Below, in pieces: positions 22,740-33,949 of a DNA stretch of 64,000 nucleotides; position 1 is the first letter of the stretch, and each line of letters begins with the position of its first letter. The notes beneath the pieces are model-generated. The model was not told where the DNA came from. It saw only the letters and a program-made list of their open reading frames with translations, and searched no databases. The stretch comes from Diorhabda sublineata (lineage: Eukaryota; Arthropoda; Insecta; Coleoptera; Chrysomelidae). A program made the position numbers and the translations under genes. The stretch spans positions 25,028,488 to 25,092,487 of the forward strand of contig NC_079480.1 in assembly GCF_026230105.1 (NCBI RefSeq). The letters are read 5' to 3'.

Positions 22740-23500
22740 TAGAAAAAACACTTTTGTTGAAAAAACTATAATTTTCGAAAGAATACTTTATTATCATTAT
22801 TATTGCTTCAATTCTTACTATATTACTGGTACTATAATTGACTCAAACAGAAGTAAAATTTGTTCTATCACCTGCACCGAACGTCAATCTAAAACTCGAT
22901 TTGAAGGGACCTTCATTTTATCTAAACGGAACTTTAACATGCAACGATGATTAAGTATCCTAAACGGTTTTCGTTTAATTTGACTCAGGAATAAAATATG
23001 ATGATCGGGTATAATGAGAGCTGCAACTGTAAGTCACTTCAATAACCACGAATTTGTTTCAACTAATACTATTATATATTCAACTAACTTTTTCGAAAAA
23101 ATTTTCAAAATTAAACAGAGATCGTTAAACTTTTCATTTAATGTACTTATGGAATATATGAAACAACAAACAATCTTTCTTTGACAAGCTACTATGCTAT
23201 GATAAAAATGATAAGTGATTCAAAATCTACCCCTCTTTAAATAAAAAAATCACTAATTTTATTTAGAAAAAAGGGTTAGTTGTTCTGTATTGAAGAATAA
23301 ATGCAAAAGGCGTAGCTACCGACATCTATAACGATTTTCTTATTATTATATTAATAATTATTTATGACTCACAACTCACTATTTTGTAGAAAAACTTATC
23401 ACTATATTCTCAGAACCTGTCTTACCACCAATTCGGTTGCAAAACACTTCACAACTCAACAATTCCACAGGATAATTAACAAATAAAAAAACCTTAGAAG
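22740..23500. other. no gene recognised
   Basis: AT-rich, no open frame of note. Confidence 0.4.
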
Positions 23501-23504
23501 AAAA

Positions 23505-24330
23505 CAGGTTAGTTCTGGAGTATTTGTCGACATACAGAAGCAGTTCGACAGAGTCTGTCATGATAATCTCCTCTACAAAATGAAACTGCATTTAACGGAA
23601 GAACTATTTCACCGACCGCTACTTTCAAGTTGAAATTAGAGATACCTACTCAAATTTACCATAAGATAGAATCTGGAGTACTTCAGGGTAGCGTTCTAGG
23701 CCCATGGTAATAGATGGGGCAATAGAATTAGAGTAGAAAAAGTACAAAATCATCTAAATTTGTTACAAAACTGGAAAAGTAACGTCAATACAAGTAAATC
23801 AGATCAAATAACATTCTGATAAAACCAGTTGTCAAATACTTGCATTTAGATGGAAAACTTACATGGAAAACACGAGGAAACAGTTAGATTTGGAATACAA
23901 AAATATGCACTGGCTACTCAAAAGAAGGTTTCGAATAAGACTCGAAATGCTCATTTAGAAAACCATATTCATACCAATCTGGTCGTATGGAATGAAACTA
24001 TGGGGTAGTAAACCTGAATACAAAGATACTTTAAACATACTTCAAAACACTCCGTATGTAGAGTAGAGCCCCCCGGTACCTTACTTACCAAACAATTCAT
24101 AACGATCTGAACATCCCACTAAGCAAAGATGTGATAAAAAACTATACCACAAGATACAACATTCGATCCAATGACCACAACAATTAATTGATGAATAATC
24201 GATTCAACCAGTCAATAGCAAAGAGAAGATTGAAGAGAATATTGCCAGAAGATCTTCCACATTAAATACTCTCAGAGTACCGTCAATGGATGGATCCTGA
24301 CTTTAGTAACTTATCATTCTGTTCATGGAG
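23505..24330 (+). pseudogene. Jockey-like non-LTR reverse transcriptase, degenerate
   Basis: The + strand frames give SGVFVDIQKQFDRVCHDNLL, the 'LDVxxAFDRVWHDGLL' palm strand in which the usual Ala before Phe is Gln. Next come ESGVLQGSVLGP, then QNHLNLLQNWK and VKYLHLDGKLTWKT. After them come HWLLKRR, LIKTIFIPIWSYGMKLWGS ('AILKPIWTYGIQLWGT') and NILQN, and remnants of the 'NxxIHRDLxIPTVxxEI' tail. The order and spacing match the C-terminal half of a Jockey-clade polymerase. The FADD box region appears deleted between about 23,705 and 23,720. Frameshifts and stops are frequent. Confidence 0.82.
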
Positions 24331-24457
24331 TAGATGGTAAAAAAGCTGTATTTTGATAAAAATAAAATTTTGAATTCGTATACAATGTCCAAATCCAAAA
24401 TATTTCGTTTTCGTTGTAAGACAATGTGTTTTTGATCATGTCCAATATCACTACAAT

Positions 24458-24587
24458 CAGGGCCGGATTAAGCTAAGGGCTTGGGGGGCTATAGCCCATA
24501 TCCAAGAGGTCTCTATCATTCGGAAAAAGTCTTAATAGGGCCCCGTTATTATTTTAGTCCCGGGCTATAAATTTTAATCCGAGCCTG
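24458..24587. mobile_element. 130-bp hAT-type miniature element with 8-bp TSD
   Basis: The left end is cagggccggattaa and the right end, reverse complemented, is caggctcggattaa (12 of 14 matching). CAGGGCCGG is the usual start of many hAT non-autonomous elements. The flanks actacaat (24,450-24,457) and actatatt (24,588-24,595) agree at 6 of 8 positions, consistent with an aged 8-bp target duplication. There is no coding capacity; the interior is rich in ggg/ccc relative to the surroundings. Confidence 0.8.
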
Positions 24588-24595
24588 ACTATATT

Positions 24596-25084
24596 TAATC
24601 CTCATAACCTAACCTAACCACATAACACTTTATAGGACTAGATTTCAGATTAGAAATACTAACTATGTGTCGAATGCGACAATTTTACGAAATTTTATAT
24701 TGATACTGATTTTATCAAAAGTAAAAGCAAGTAAATTCGGCTTTCAAAAAATCGTGATTATTTTAACAATAATTGTTTATTTTTGCCATCACTTTAATGA
24801 AACCAGTATCATCAATAGAACAAAAATTATTTCATTTTGACCATAAAAGAGTATAGATGCCAAAGTGTATAATCAATACAAACAAACCTGTAGTTTGTCG
24901 CTTATATTTTATGTTGATTGCTAATAAGAACAAATATCTAATAGATTCTCTCTGGAATAATTTTATCCTATGTTCATCTCGACAGAAATGAGTTTGTAAC
25001 TCAAAGGAAACGTAGGCGAACCGCAACAAGGAAATGAAATATTTTCTCCGAGATCTAAAAATAACCACATGTTCGCGGAAAAAC
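24596..25084. other. no gene recognised
   Basis: A short cctaacctaacc (TTAGG-type) motif lies at about 24,607. A 78-codon minus-strand frame at 24,832-25,068 has no recognisable domain. Confidence 0.4.
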
Positions 25085-25374
25085 GGTAACCACCTGGCAA
25101 CGCTCGTAGTTCTGTTTAGCTAAACGGGGGTGAGTTGAACTCGCAGCTGCGTTTGCGCTTTAGCCCTCTATCGTTCGCGCCCCAAAGTCAGTATACCGCA
25201 TCGAAATCAACCCCACTTGAGAACAAACTGTTGAGCAAGCGGGATACCATCGCGGTATATCGTGCGTGATATTTAGCTTTGCGGACCGCCTGTAATTTTT
25301 TTTTCTCCCGATAGTAATCGCGACTCGAAATTCATGTTAACATGGTGTTTTTTATTTAATTATTGTTTTTCCAG
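25085..25374 (+). promoter_or_regulatory. CpG-rich promoter-like region
   Basis: This patch is far richer in CpG and G+C than its AT-rich surroundings (for example cgttcgcgcc, catcgcggtatatcgtgcgt, gcggaccgcc). It includes a TCAGT initiator-like motif at 25,188-25,192. It directly precedes a strong splice donor (25,448/25,449), which suggests the promoter and first exon of a + strand host gene. No clear TATA or downstream promoter element was seen. An intronic CpG-rich enhancer or a decayed GC-rich repeat would look similar. Confidence 0.4.
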
Positions 25375-25448
25375 TGTAGCGTGAGATTAGGATCTCAGGT
25401 GACGTTAAAGTGATTTTTTGACGTTTAAGAGGTGGGCCTTTAGCACAG
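25375..25448 (+). other. candidate 5' untranslated exon (or 3' part of first exon)
   Basis: The donor cacag|gtaagtgat at 25,448/25,449 is near consensus. A tract ttaattattgtttttccag ends at 25,374 and would serve as an acceptor, giving a 74-nt exon. Alternatively the first exon runs continuously from the CpG-rich patch to the donor. No long open frame is present, so it would be untranslated. It lies about 4.9 kb upstream of the ATG-containing exon at 30,388. Confidence 0.4.
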
Positions 25449-27639
25449 GTAAGTGATGACATGTTCTCAACGACAAATTTGATACGCGATGAAATTGCAT
25501 AACAACCCTCATTTTAGAGTCAGCAGGTTTTTCCGTTACGGAAATACTACTACTAATTGACATATATGAGTTAGCGAAAAAGCTAGCAAGGTAAAATTTT
25601 ACTTAAAACGTCGAAGGAAATTTCATTCATATTCATTTTGATTCGATATTTGTTATTTTTTAAAGAAATATGTTTTGAACAATGAAAAATTGATATATTT
25701 AGATTCAGACACAATAAAAACAGTTGAACTAGTAACTAAAAAGTCTGCTGGACTCTATTATTTTACAGGCAAAATGTAGGTTACAAAAATTGAAACAATT
25801 TTATTTTATAATGAGAAATATTTCATAGTGTAGAAGCAATTATCCATTTTCACTTTATCCACTTTTAAATTAAAACAACTAAACTGTCTTTGAAGTTTAA
25901 ATTACATTAAACATCAAAGGACAAAAGGATCAAAGCTTGGTCGGATGACTTTAAGATGCGTAAACCTCCAGTTCCTCTAAACTGTTACCGAGATTTTGAG
26001 CATTTAGTTAGTTACGAGAGAAATATCAATTGCACCAAGATATGACCAACGTACAATCTAATTGTTTATTTGTTTTACATAAACCACAATTTCTCAATTT
26101 CTGCGATCTAAAACCGTTTTATACTTCATTCTATTACATTTCAAGCAGCTGTAGTATTGTTAATTGATGTAATTAGATGTTTATAGCGGCCATATTCAGA
26201 AGTGTCTATGTAATTACAAGCAGCCCGCATTTTCTCTGTTATAATTACAACTATAAATGTTAACAAGAGAGGTTTTCCATGTAAATATATCAAACGCGAT
26301 AATTTGAAATGATTTACGATGGTCAAGTTGCTGAAAATTTCCCATTATTGTACAAAAATGATATTAATTAATAATAAATATCAGTTGTGAAAATATCAAG
26401 ATGTTAAATGAAAAAGACTACATATATTAACGTTTCCGAAGTTCTTCACTATATTTTCCTCTAAATATGATATTGGGGTTATAATCACGCTTAAAATAGT
26501 GCGAAAAAGTCTTTCTAGTTGTATAGATTGTTTATTATAATCTTTTCAAATTACATGAACATATAGTTTTAAGAATTCCAAGAATCAGAGAGATTGCTCA
26601 ATCAATTGTCTCAATTTCAATGACCTCTAATGCAAAATACAAAAAAAAATTGAAATATTTCGTTATATTTATTACAATTTTCGTTATTAAGGGTGCAAAG
26701 AGAGAAAATCAGTATAAACTGTTTGTTTTAATTCAATTTTTTTCACTTTACTCCTCCAGTCGGTTCGGTTTTGTTTGCTCAGAATTCTCTTTACTTATTG
26801 TCTATGTGTAATCACTTCCCAAGCTTCAGAAAACATGATTCGTCTCAAATTTCATCGAAAACGTTCAATTGAGGCAAATTGGAAACAGATAACAGTTGCT
26901 ATAACCTCAAGGTTGCTTTTTCTACATTAATCTACCACTCTTTTTCATATATTTTGGCAGCTATAGAATTAACAGAAAGAAAAATGTGTTCTGAAGAACG
27001 ACCACGAAAAGATATCGTCAACCATACCAGCACTTTCGACTCTTTATGTCTTTGGAAATACACTTCTGAATTTACTTCGCTTTCCATGTCTTAGGAAGCA
27101 CCCCTCGCTTTTATAATAGTGACATTGATTTAATTATTATGTCAAAGACTGTATTTTTCAGTTTTTCTGAATTGAATCTTATTTTCTTCTTCTAAGTTCA
27201 ATTTGCTATTCTTGCAGCACGAATATTTTAGAAACTCTCAAACAATCATCAAATATACCTAGGTTTGTATCTTCAAATATTCTCACGAGTTACTTCCTAA
27301 TGATTAAAAAATGTTCTTGCTCTGTACATGGTTGTCCTTCAAAATCCTAAGAACTTCATCAGGTAGAATGTATATATCTTATATATTCCATCTCCAATAC
27401 TTTTAATTAACATTGCAGTATTCAAGCTTTCAAATTCAAGACTTGTCCTCTGAAAATTAGACTCTTTCAACATCGACTTTCGAGATCTATGTACTCTTTA
27501 CATATCTTTCCAGTCATGGTAGCTTCTTGAAAATATATTAATCTTTGATGGTATTCGTATTCAAACCGTTGGTCATTGTTGATAGCAAATTATTCTGTGT
27601 GCTATCCTCAAATGCTATACTTGCATTTAGTATTATCTA
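25449..27639 (+). other. probable intron, no gene recognised
   Basis: AT-rich, with open frames of up to 71 codons and no domains. It would be the first part of the intron between the candidate 5' exon and the exon at 30,388. Confidence 0.35.
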
Positions 27640-27870
27640 ATTTGGTTCACACTACATAGAAATATGCCCATATTCGTTACATTTAAAACAAAGTGGATTT
27701 TTTACTGTATTACGAGGTGATGAAGTACTTGCCAGCAACTTTCTGCTATTTTTTTGGTGTTCTTCAACTATCATTACTTTCCTAAACGTTATTCTACATT
27801 TTGTTTTGCTCTATTTTTTGCATTCTACCTCTAGATTTTCCATTTATAACAAACTGTAGGTATTTATCTT
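27640..27870 (-). pseudogene. retrotransposon gag fragment with CCHC zinc knuckle
   Basis: The minus strand reads NTVKNPLCFKCNEYGHISM, then a stop, then CEP. The spacing is Cys-X2-Cys-X4-His-X4-Cys, the zinc knuckle of retroelement Gag proteins, with a TAG one codon before the last Cys. The upstream frame is basic and polar (EEHQKNSRKLLASTSSPRN), as is usual before the knuckle. What follows resembles the start of a protease region but is too decayed to name. Both Ty3/gypsy and Ty1/copia elements have this arrangement, so the class is left open. Confidence 0.6.
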
Positions 27871-28269
27871 CGGTGTTGTATTTTGTTTTCGATCTTGATA
27901 AAACTGCGAATATTTTGTAATAAGGTATCTATAGTAAAATATCTTTTAGCCTGAAAATCATGAGACATAGATTTTGAATCAAGCCCAAATATACAAAGTT
28001 TCACGTTTTCGAGAAACTATAAACTAAGATTCCCATTTTAAACTTTTTGAATTTCACTTCCCAGCTTGATTTCGGGGAAAACGTAGTGGAAAATCCTGCC
28101 ACGTGGGAATTCCATATCATTTGATCAAGTACCAGCGCGGTCTATTGATACAGTTCTTGCTGTCTCAAGTATATAGTTGTCTGGTATCTTAAAAGACACT
28201 TCGAACAAACTTCATTGTTATTTAGTTCATTTATACTTATTTCATTCGCTTTTATCATTATGTTAAACA

Positions 28270-28860
28270 TGTTCTCGACTGATCTTGGTGCTGCTGGTTA
28301 TTCATTATTCATTTATTTGATCAGAAAACATCCATTGACACGTTTTTGGATATTGCAGACTGATCTTGGTACTTGTGGTTACTCATTATTCATTTATTAG
28401 ATCAAGACACTACCATTGACACGTTTTTAGCTATTATAAACTGATCTTGGACTCCTGGTCACTAATTATTCATTTATTTGATCAGGTCATTCTCTTTGGT
28501 ACATTTTTGGCTATTGCAGACTGATATTGTTACTCCTGGTTACACATTAATCATTTATTTGACCAGGAAACATCCTTTGACACGTTTTTAGCTATTATAA
28601 ACTGATCTTGGACTCCTGGTCACTCATTATTCATTTATTTGATCAGGTCATTCTCTTTGATATATTTTTGGCTATTGCAGACTGATATTGTTACTCCTGG
28701 TTACACATTAATCATTTATTTGACCAGGAAATATCCATTGACACATTTTTGGCTGTTATGGACTGATCTTGGTACACCTGGTAACTCATTATCCATTTAT
28801 TTGACCAGGAAACATCCATTGACACGTTTTTGGCTATTATAGACTGATCGCACTTCTGAA
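28270..28860 (+). repeat. 81-bp minisatellite, about 7 copies, with dimeric higher-order structure
   Basis: The anchor actgat(c/a)tt occurs at 28,278, 28,359, 28,440, 28,520, 28,601, 28,681, 28,762 and 28,843, giving periods of 80 or 81 bp. Units 3-4 (28,440-28,600) and 5-6 (28,601-28,761) form two near-identical 161-bp dimers (about 10 differences), so the array last grew by copying dimers. An 81-bp unit equals 27 codons, so stretches stay open (for example YSLFIYLIRKHPLTRFW), but the 80-bp units shift the frame. It is therefore probably non-coding. Confidence 0.92.
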
Positions 28861-30387
28861 AACTAAGGATTCTCTGGTTAAGGTTGTTTGCACTGTTTTT
28901 GTTTATTTTATAGAGTTGTGGACTCATTTTTGTTATTCTATTTTAACAAAAACTTATAAAAATAACAACATTCTCTACTTCCCTTCATCTATTGGCAAGC
29001 GGCAATTGACTCTCATTCTTTTTTCTAAATCTTACTTCAATTTTTTTAGCAATTCGTCGTTAAAATTCATTCATACGCGATAAAGGTATTCTATAGATTG
29101 AAATTGATCTTGTTTTTTTCCATTAAATCAAGCTGTGTATATTTCAGAATTTTGAATTTGTGATAAAATTTCATATCATTTTACATAACTAAGGCTGAAA
29201 TTTTGAACAGTTTGTATCTCAGCAACGGTATCATCTGATAAACTAGAAAGTATTGTCTCTTATCTTTGTAGTAGTGACTAAAATGGTTGATTGTCGTGGA
29301 CATGAAGATGCATAATTGGCTAATAAACTCTTAACAAGGACGATTGAGCGTATGTCGGTTGTTGAATTTTATTATTTAATCGACCGAAAAATTGTGAGAT
29401 TTAATTTAATATCTCTTATTACATTTGTAAAGATACAATTATTATATTGTTTTTATACATAAAATGCTTCATTGTATCATTCACTTGTCATTAGAATCAA
29501 AAGAAATTGAACATTCTTCGGAATGTGGCTAAATTAGACACCAAAGTGTACTATCCCTAATATATTCCAAGCTTTCGAATACTTATATATTCATCGCTTA
29601 GGATTGAAAATTTTTTAATGTTTGTTGTTTGTTTTTACACATTTCCACAACAAAAATGCTCTTATATGGTCTACTTCACAATTATAATACATAATAAAAA
29701 AACTAAAACTATGTAAATACTCAAAATAACATTTTCTGAGTTTCTATGATCGAGTTAACATCTCATTTCTAACCATTTTTCTAATAGTTTTCTAATCGTT
29801 AGAATGATCTAAGAAGGATATTTATGCTATTTGTGTTTCTATGAACCATAAGTTCTAATTATATAACTATTTTCATGAATTTGTCATTCAAAACTTGTCT
29901 TATATTGTCTTCAGACGTAGATGTCTTAGTACGGATTTTGCTTAAGGTTTAAACTTTGACTAATCCTCCAATATAGTATAATCATCAATTAACAATGTAT
30001 GAACGACATAAAAATGTCGTAAAAATGTAAAATACGCGACGTTTTCTATGACTCATTGTGATAAAAACAGCATTTTGAACTTTGATTCATACACGAAAGT
30101 TAATGCAAAACAAGGCCTACAGATTTCTTTTATTCAAGTATTGCTAAGTACCTACTTTTCTATAATGGGTGATTTTTTTTCGTATACCCCGAGCAACTGG
30201 AATTTAGCAGCTTACTAACCGTTTTAAAAAAATAAAATTTTCTGGAATCTTGAATGTAATCAGTTTATCACAAGTTTCTTTTGAAATTATCTGAAATTAA
30301 TTCTCGCAAAATCAGTTTACGTGGAAATTCCTCTCTCTTTGGAATATATTACGTTTTAAATGAAATATTTTTTGTAGATAATTTCAG
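28861..30387 (+). other. probable intron, no gene recognised
   Basis: AT-rich sequence without recognisable genes or repeats, directly upstream of the acceptor at 30,386-30,387. Confidence 0.35.
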
Positions 30388-30551
30388 TTGAACTTCGTAG
30401 TGTACTCGACAGAAGAATGAACTCTACCTTGCACGTTCGTCGTTAAAAAGTAAGATATCTCTGAAATAATGGATAGCTACCAACCCCGTCCGCCTCCATT
30501 ACCGAGGAGAGTAAGAAACATTTATGCAGAACCTTTCTCCCATGAACCAAG
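30388..30551 (+). CDS. host-gene exon with start codon; protein not recognised
   Basis: The exon is bounded by an acceptor (gataatttcag|ttg, 30,387/30,388) and a donor (ccaag|gtaataatc, 30,551/30,552). Translation would start at the ATG at 30,469 (aataATGg), supported by an in-frame TAA at 30,451. The exon then codes for 27 residues plus two bases of codon 28. The protein begins MDSYQPRPPPLPRR and continues VRNIYAEPFSHEP. The PPLPRR segment fits the class II SH3-ligand pattern (PxxPxR), so an adaptor or membrane-protein cytoplasmic tail is possible; that is inference. A 9-codon upstream ORF lies at 30,417-30,446. Codon use is more GC-rich and balanced than in the surrounding DNA. I do not recognise the gene. 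Confidence 0.62.
30417..30446 (+). promoter_or_regulatory. 9-codon upstream ORF in the 5' leader
   Basis: ATG AAC ... CGT TAA encodes MNSTLHVRR and ends 22 bases before the main ATG at 30,469, in a different frame. Such upstream ORFs can lower translation of the main frame. Its significance depends on whether the exon model is right. Confidence 0.45.
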
Positions 30552-32120
30552 GTAATAATCGTATATATTAATTATCGCTGAGAAAACTCTGGTTATATAA
30601 ATTCAAATTACTGTATATTTTGGGTTTTACTCCTGAATACGCTAATAAAACCGAAAGTTATTTATAGGAAAAATATTCAGTTTCATTATTTGAATCATTT
30701 TTAAGGAAAATTTCGCTAGTATAGACCAAAGAACTATTTTAAGAAATAGTTTTATGGATATAGATTATCCCGAAATAATAAGATCTAGATTCTGGCTTGA
30801 GGACAAGTTAAATATCCAAACCCATCTTAAACGAATGGTCTTAAGATTGAAGAAGTAGCCAATGATGTTCCGAAAATGATGGAACAGATTATGACAAAGG
30901 ATGTATATCAAATGGAGCAGTGATTTCAAAAATAGTGTGTGGGTCATCAATACGGGTTAATACCTGAATATTGAGAATCTCCGGAGATAGTGGAAAGAAA
31001 AATGCCACTAATAACCTGTTTTTCTTTTCCTATCATAGCCCAAAAACGTACAGCCAGCGAATTTCCAAAATATTTGTTAATATTGGCAGAAATTTTTGTC
31101 TCTAAAAAGAAGTATGAAGCACTAATCTTTATCTTTAACATACACACATTACTACAACGGAACAACTGCGATGACAAGAGTGTGTAGCTACTAAAGCTAC
31201 CCCGGTAACAAGAAGAGAAGACCTCTCTGAAGCTCGTTTAGAACTAGAAAATGGGACGGAGAATACGTGATAAACCGATGAGGACCTAGCGAAAGAATAG
31301 GAGGTGGTGTATGTCTTTCAAAAATACGCACAACTATACTCGTAAATAGAACCCACAACATTCGTATGAAGCATCAAATAAATTCATGGTTCTCGGCATA
31401 CGATATGAGGAATATGGGTATTGTACATAAACAAAACAAAAGTACAAGAAATACGGAATAGTCTTCACTCCAGATAACATAGTATATAACAAGAGGTGGA
31501 AATATATTTTCGCGAAATATATGGAGAAGGTAATTGGAAGAAAAGAACCAGATAAACAGCTTACTCGGAAAATAGGAAAATTTTAGTCATTGCGAGGCCT
31601 CCATCGATAGTTTCGATGCTGGGTACAAAAAGAACAACGTGAGGTTCGATTTGTAGGCAAAAATTACTTACATAGAGAGCTCTGACTACTACACGATCCT
31701 CATGAAAAAAGTACCTTTCTGGTGACGTAGTCAAATTTTATGTTAGTCTATATGTAATACTACGATAAATTATACTTGATTTTTTTTGATAATCAATATA
31801 AATATAAGCAACATTATCAGAAGTACCGAAAGTGATTTTCGTTGTAAACAATTGTGAGCTGTCGCGGGATACCTGGTAGATGTAGAAAATGAAAATTGAT
31901 CTGTATAAGTAATTTCAAAGAAATAAAATACAAGGAATAAAATGAATTTTAATATATTGTTATCATTTCATCTAAAATTGGTTCATTTATCTTTCCTCTT
32001 ATTAAGATAATTTTGTAGACGTTGATTCCTTTTCGCTTTACGTTGTCAATTTTTTAATTCTATGCTCCTTCTGTTGCTGTTTACATTATTTGAAGAGAAA
32101 TTATTTGGATTTATTATTCC
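30552..32120 (+). other. probable intron; possible decayed non-LTR endonuclease trace
   Basis: Open frames of up to 76 codons are unrecognised. The + strand at about 31,280-31,340 reads GPSERIGGGVCLSKIRTTI, faintly like the 'GGGVxIxIK' strand of non-LTR endonucleases, but nothing else supports it. Confidence 0.3.
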
Positions 32121-32129
32121 CTGGAATGT

Positions 32130-32590
32130 ATTTTGTCCATGTTTCTGCCGAAGCCAATAACCTTTGACAAATATCAGCTGTTATTTCTTCATCATTGAAT
32201 TTTCACTGTCCCGTTCTCTCTGTTGCGATCCTCTTCATTTGGAGATATTTTCTTTATTTTGCCTATTCCTTTGAATGTACTAGGTTTATGTTTCTGTCAA
32301 GGCAAATAACCTATGTCAAATAGCAATTAATTTTTACTATCCTGCACTCTCTGTTGCTGTTCTTCAGCTCTTCATCCCACTCAATTGAAGACTTTTTCTT
32401 TAGTTCAGTTATTCCTTTCAATGTATGTAGTTTATGTTTCTACGAAGACAAGTAACCTTTAATAAATAGCAACTGCTTTTTTTAATTATTCTATTTCGAA
32501 TGTTCATTTGGATGGCGCTCTTCTTGAAATGTTCGAAGTTTATGTTTCTCATAAGGCAATTGAACTTTGACAAATAGCCAAATAACAGCA
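32130..32590. repeat. degenerate tandem repeat, four units of about 110-150 bp
   Basis: The block atgtttct...aag-caa(t)taacctttgacaaatagc recurs at 32,139, 32,288, 32,434 and 32,542, at spacings of 149, 146 and 108 bp. Units also share ctctctgttgctgttctt-type and cctttgaatgta-type blocks. Divergence is high, so the array is old. A 61-codon minus-strand frame covers the last unit but is probably not a gene. Confidence 0.75.
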
Positions 32591-33107
32591 TTCATTCTTC
32601 GTTTTTCAATTTTATTATTATCCTTATATGGGTGAAAGGTCAGGGCGGTCTTATAGGTAAGGAGAAGGTAGATCATGTGGTAAAAGAAGCTTGAAAATTA
32701 TGAGAGTACCTTCTAAAAGTTTTCTTGAGCTGTCAAGCTGATGTAAACAGCAAGCATAGAGAATCAAACTCAGGATAGAAGCTTACAGTGAACTTAGCAA
32801 AACATCCGAGGTCTCTATTTACAGCTGCCAAAATCTATCAATTATATTTTCTAGAGTCAAAGAAAAATGACGATATGTTTCCTAATAAATATTAGCTTTC
32901 TCTTGGCATATACAAACAAAGCTACTTTAAATACTATAATAAACTTCATTAAGGAAACAAGTATAGTTATTTATATCATGCATTCTGTGGCCAAAAGCCT
33001 CAGTATGAGGTCATCCATACTCCCACACACACAACAATGGGAGTAGAAATAATTTCATCACCCCGACTGACAGTCATTTGTGAATAATACTTTTTTAAAA
33101 ATATTTT
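32591..33107. other. no gene recognised
   Basis: AT-rich, short frames only. Confidence 0.4.
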
Positions 33108-33770
33108 ATTTCAAACTAAGTAATTCTGAATAGTTGGTGATTAGAACAAAGACTGGTTTTTTCTAGAATTGTTAAACAAATAAAAAGGAAGCAAGTATGC
33201 TGAATAAAGTAAAATAACATGTAATATATGATAACTATCGTGTTAACAGAATGTCTACACATGTCTGCTGATAATATAAAAAATGTTTTCAAACACCTGA
33301 ACGCAAATAATGTGGGAACTGTCCTATCAGCACTTACCTCGTACGACCTCGTAGCTTCGGCTTCAATATGGATTGGGGTGATTCTATTGGTTCGCCCTGG
33401 AAATTTTTCGATTTTCGGTTTTGCTGAAATATTTCCTGTACAAATATAACAACAGTGAAATTATCAAAACGAAAAATATAAATGCTGTTATTCCTAAATG
33501 ATTTTGATGAACTTCAATGGGCAGCAATTTTGAATCTTGAAACTGGGATTTCAGCTTGGTTGGATCGTCTAAGTGTAGATTCTTGATAGAAAATGTATCT
33601 ATTCACAACACAGGGTGTACTTTACTACAGACAGTATCCTGTTCGCAGCGCCAGTTAAATTTCACAAGTAAAAATTTACTTCTGAACAGTTGGGGATTAG
33701 AAGGAACAAAGACTGGACACTTGAAGGCAAATAATGAGGGAACTGTCCTGTTAGCACTCACAATAATATT
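33108..33770 (+). repeat. diverged direct repeat, two units
   Basis: Unit 1 has taattctgaatagttggtga at about 33,121, ttagaacaaagactgg just after it, and caaataatgtgggaactgtc at about 33,304. Unit 2 has cttctgaacagttggggatt at about 33,680, aacaaagactgga, and caaataatgagggaactgtc at about 33,729. In unit 1 the two blocks are about 150 bp further apart, so either unit 1 holds an insertion or unit 2 a deletion. No coding function is seen. Confidence 0.7.
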
Positions 33771-33949
33771 TTTTTATAATTATGTCGTTGTCTCTTTATG
33801 ACTCGCTGGTTATTCGATCTCAACCGACGAATCTGCAAACGAAGAAAAGAAAATTTCGATACAGAAGCAGATTTAATTATAAAAACAGATTAATGGATAA
33901 AACATCAACTTCTCTCACTCCTTTCATTATGTGCTTTAGACCAGATGCA

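Larger units (their letters stand above)
21800..22740 (+). repeat. dispersed repeat family, copy A (interrupted)
   Basis: Two separated blocks match copies at 39,645-40,045 and 61,555-61,950. The head block (21,805-21,890) has ccggttcagcttggatatag and taaaattcggcgaaag. The tail block (22,610-22,740) has aagtgaattattataagtta, then tgtagtgtata and aataaattaagaacgtaaga. Between them lie the hammerhead-bearing inverted repeat, a (TA)30 tract and a second foldback, which make this copy about 940 bp against about 400 bp for the other two. The function and class of the family are unknown. Confidence 0.6.

Noticed and set aside
31280..31340. GGGVCLSK segment as a non-LTR endonuclease.
   Set aside because: One short motif without any other endonuclease block is not enough.
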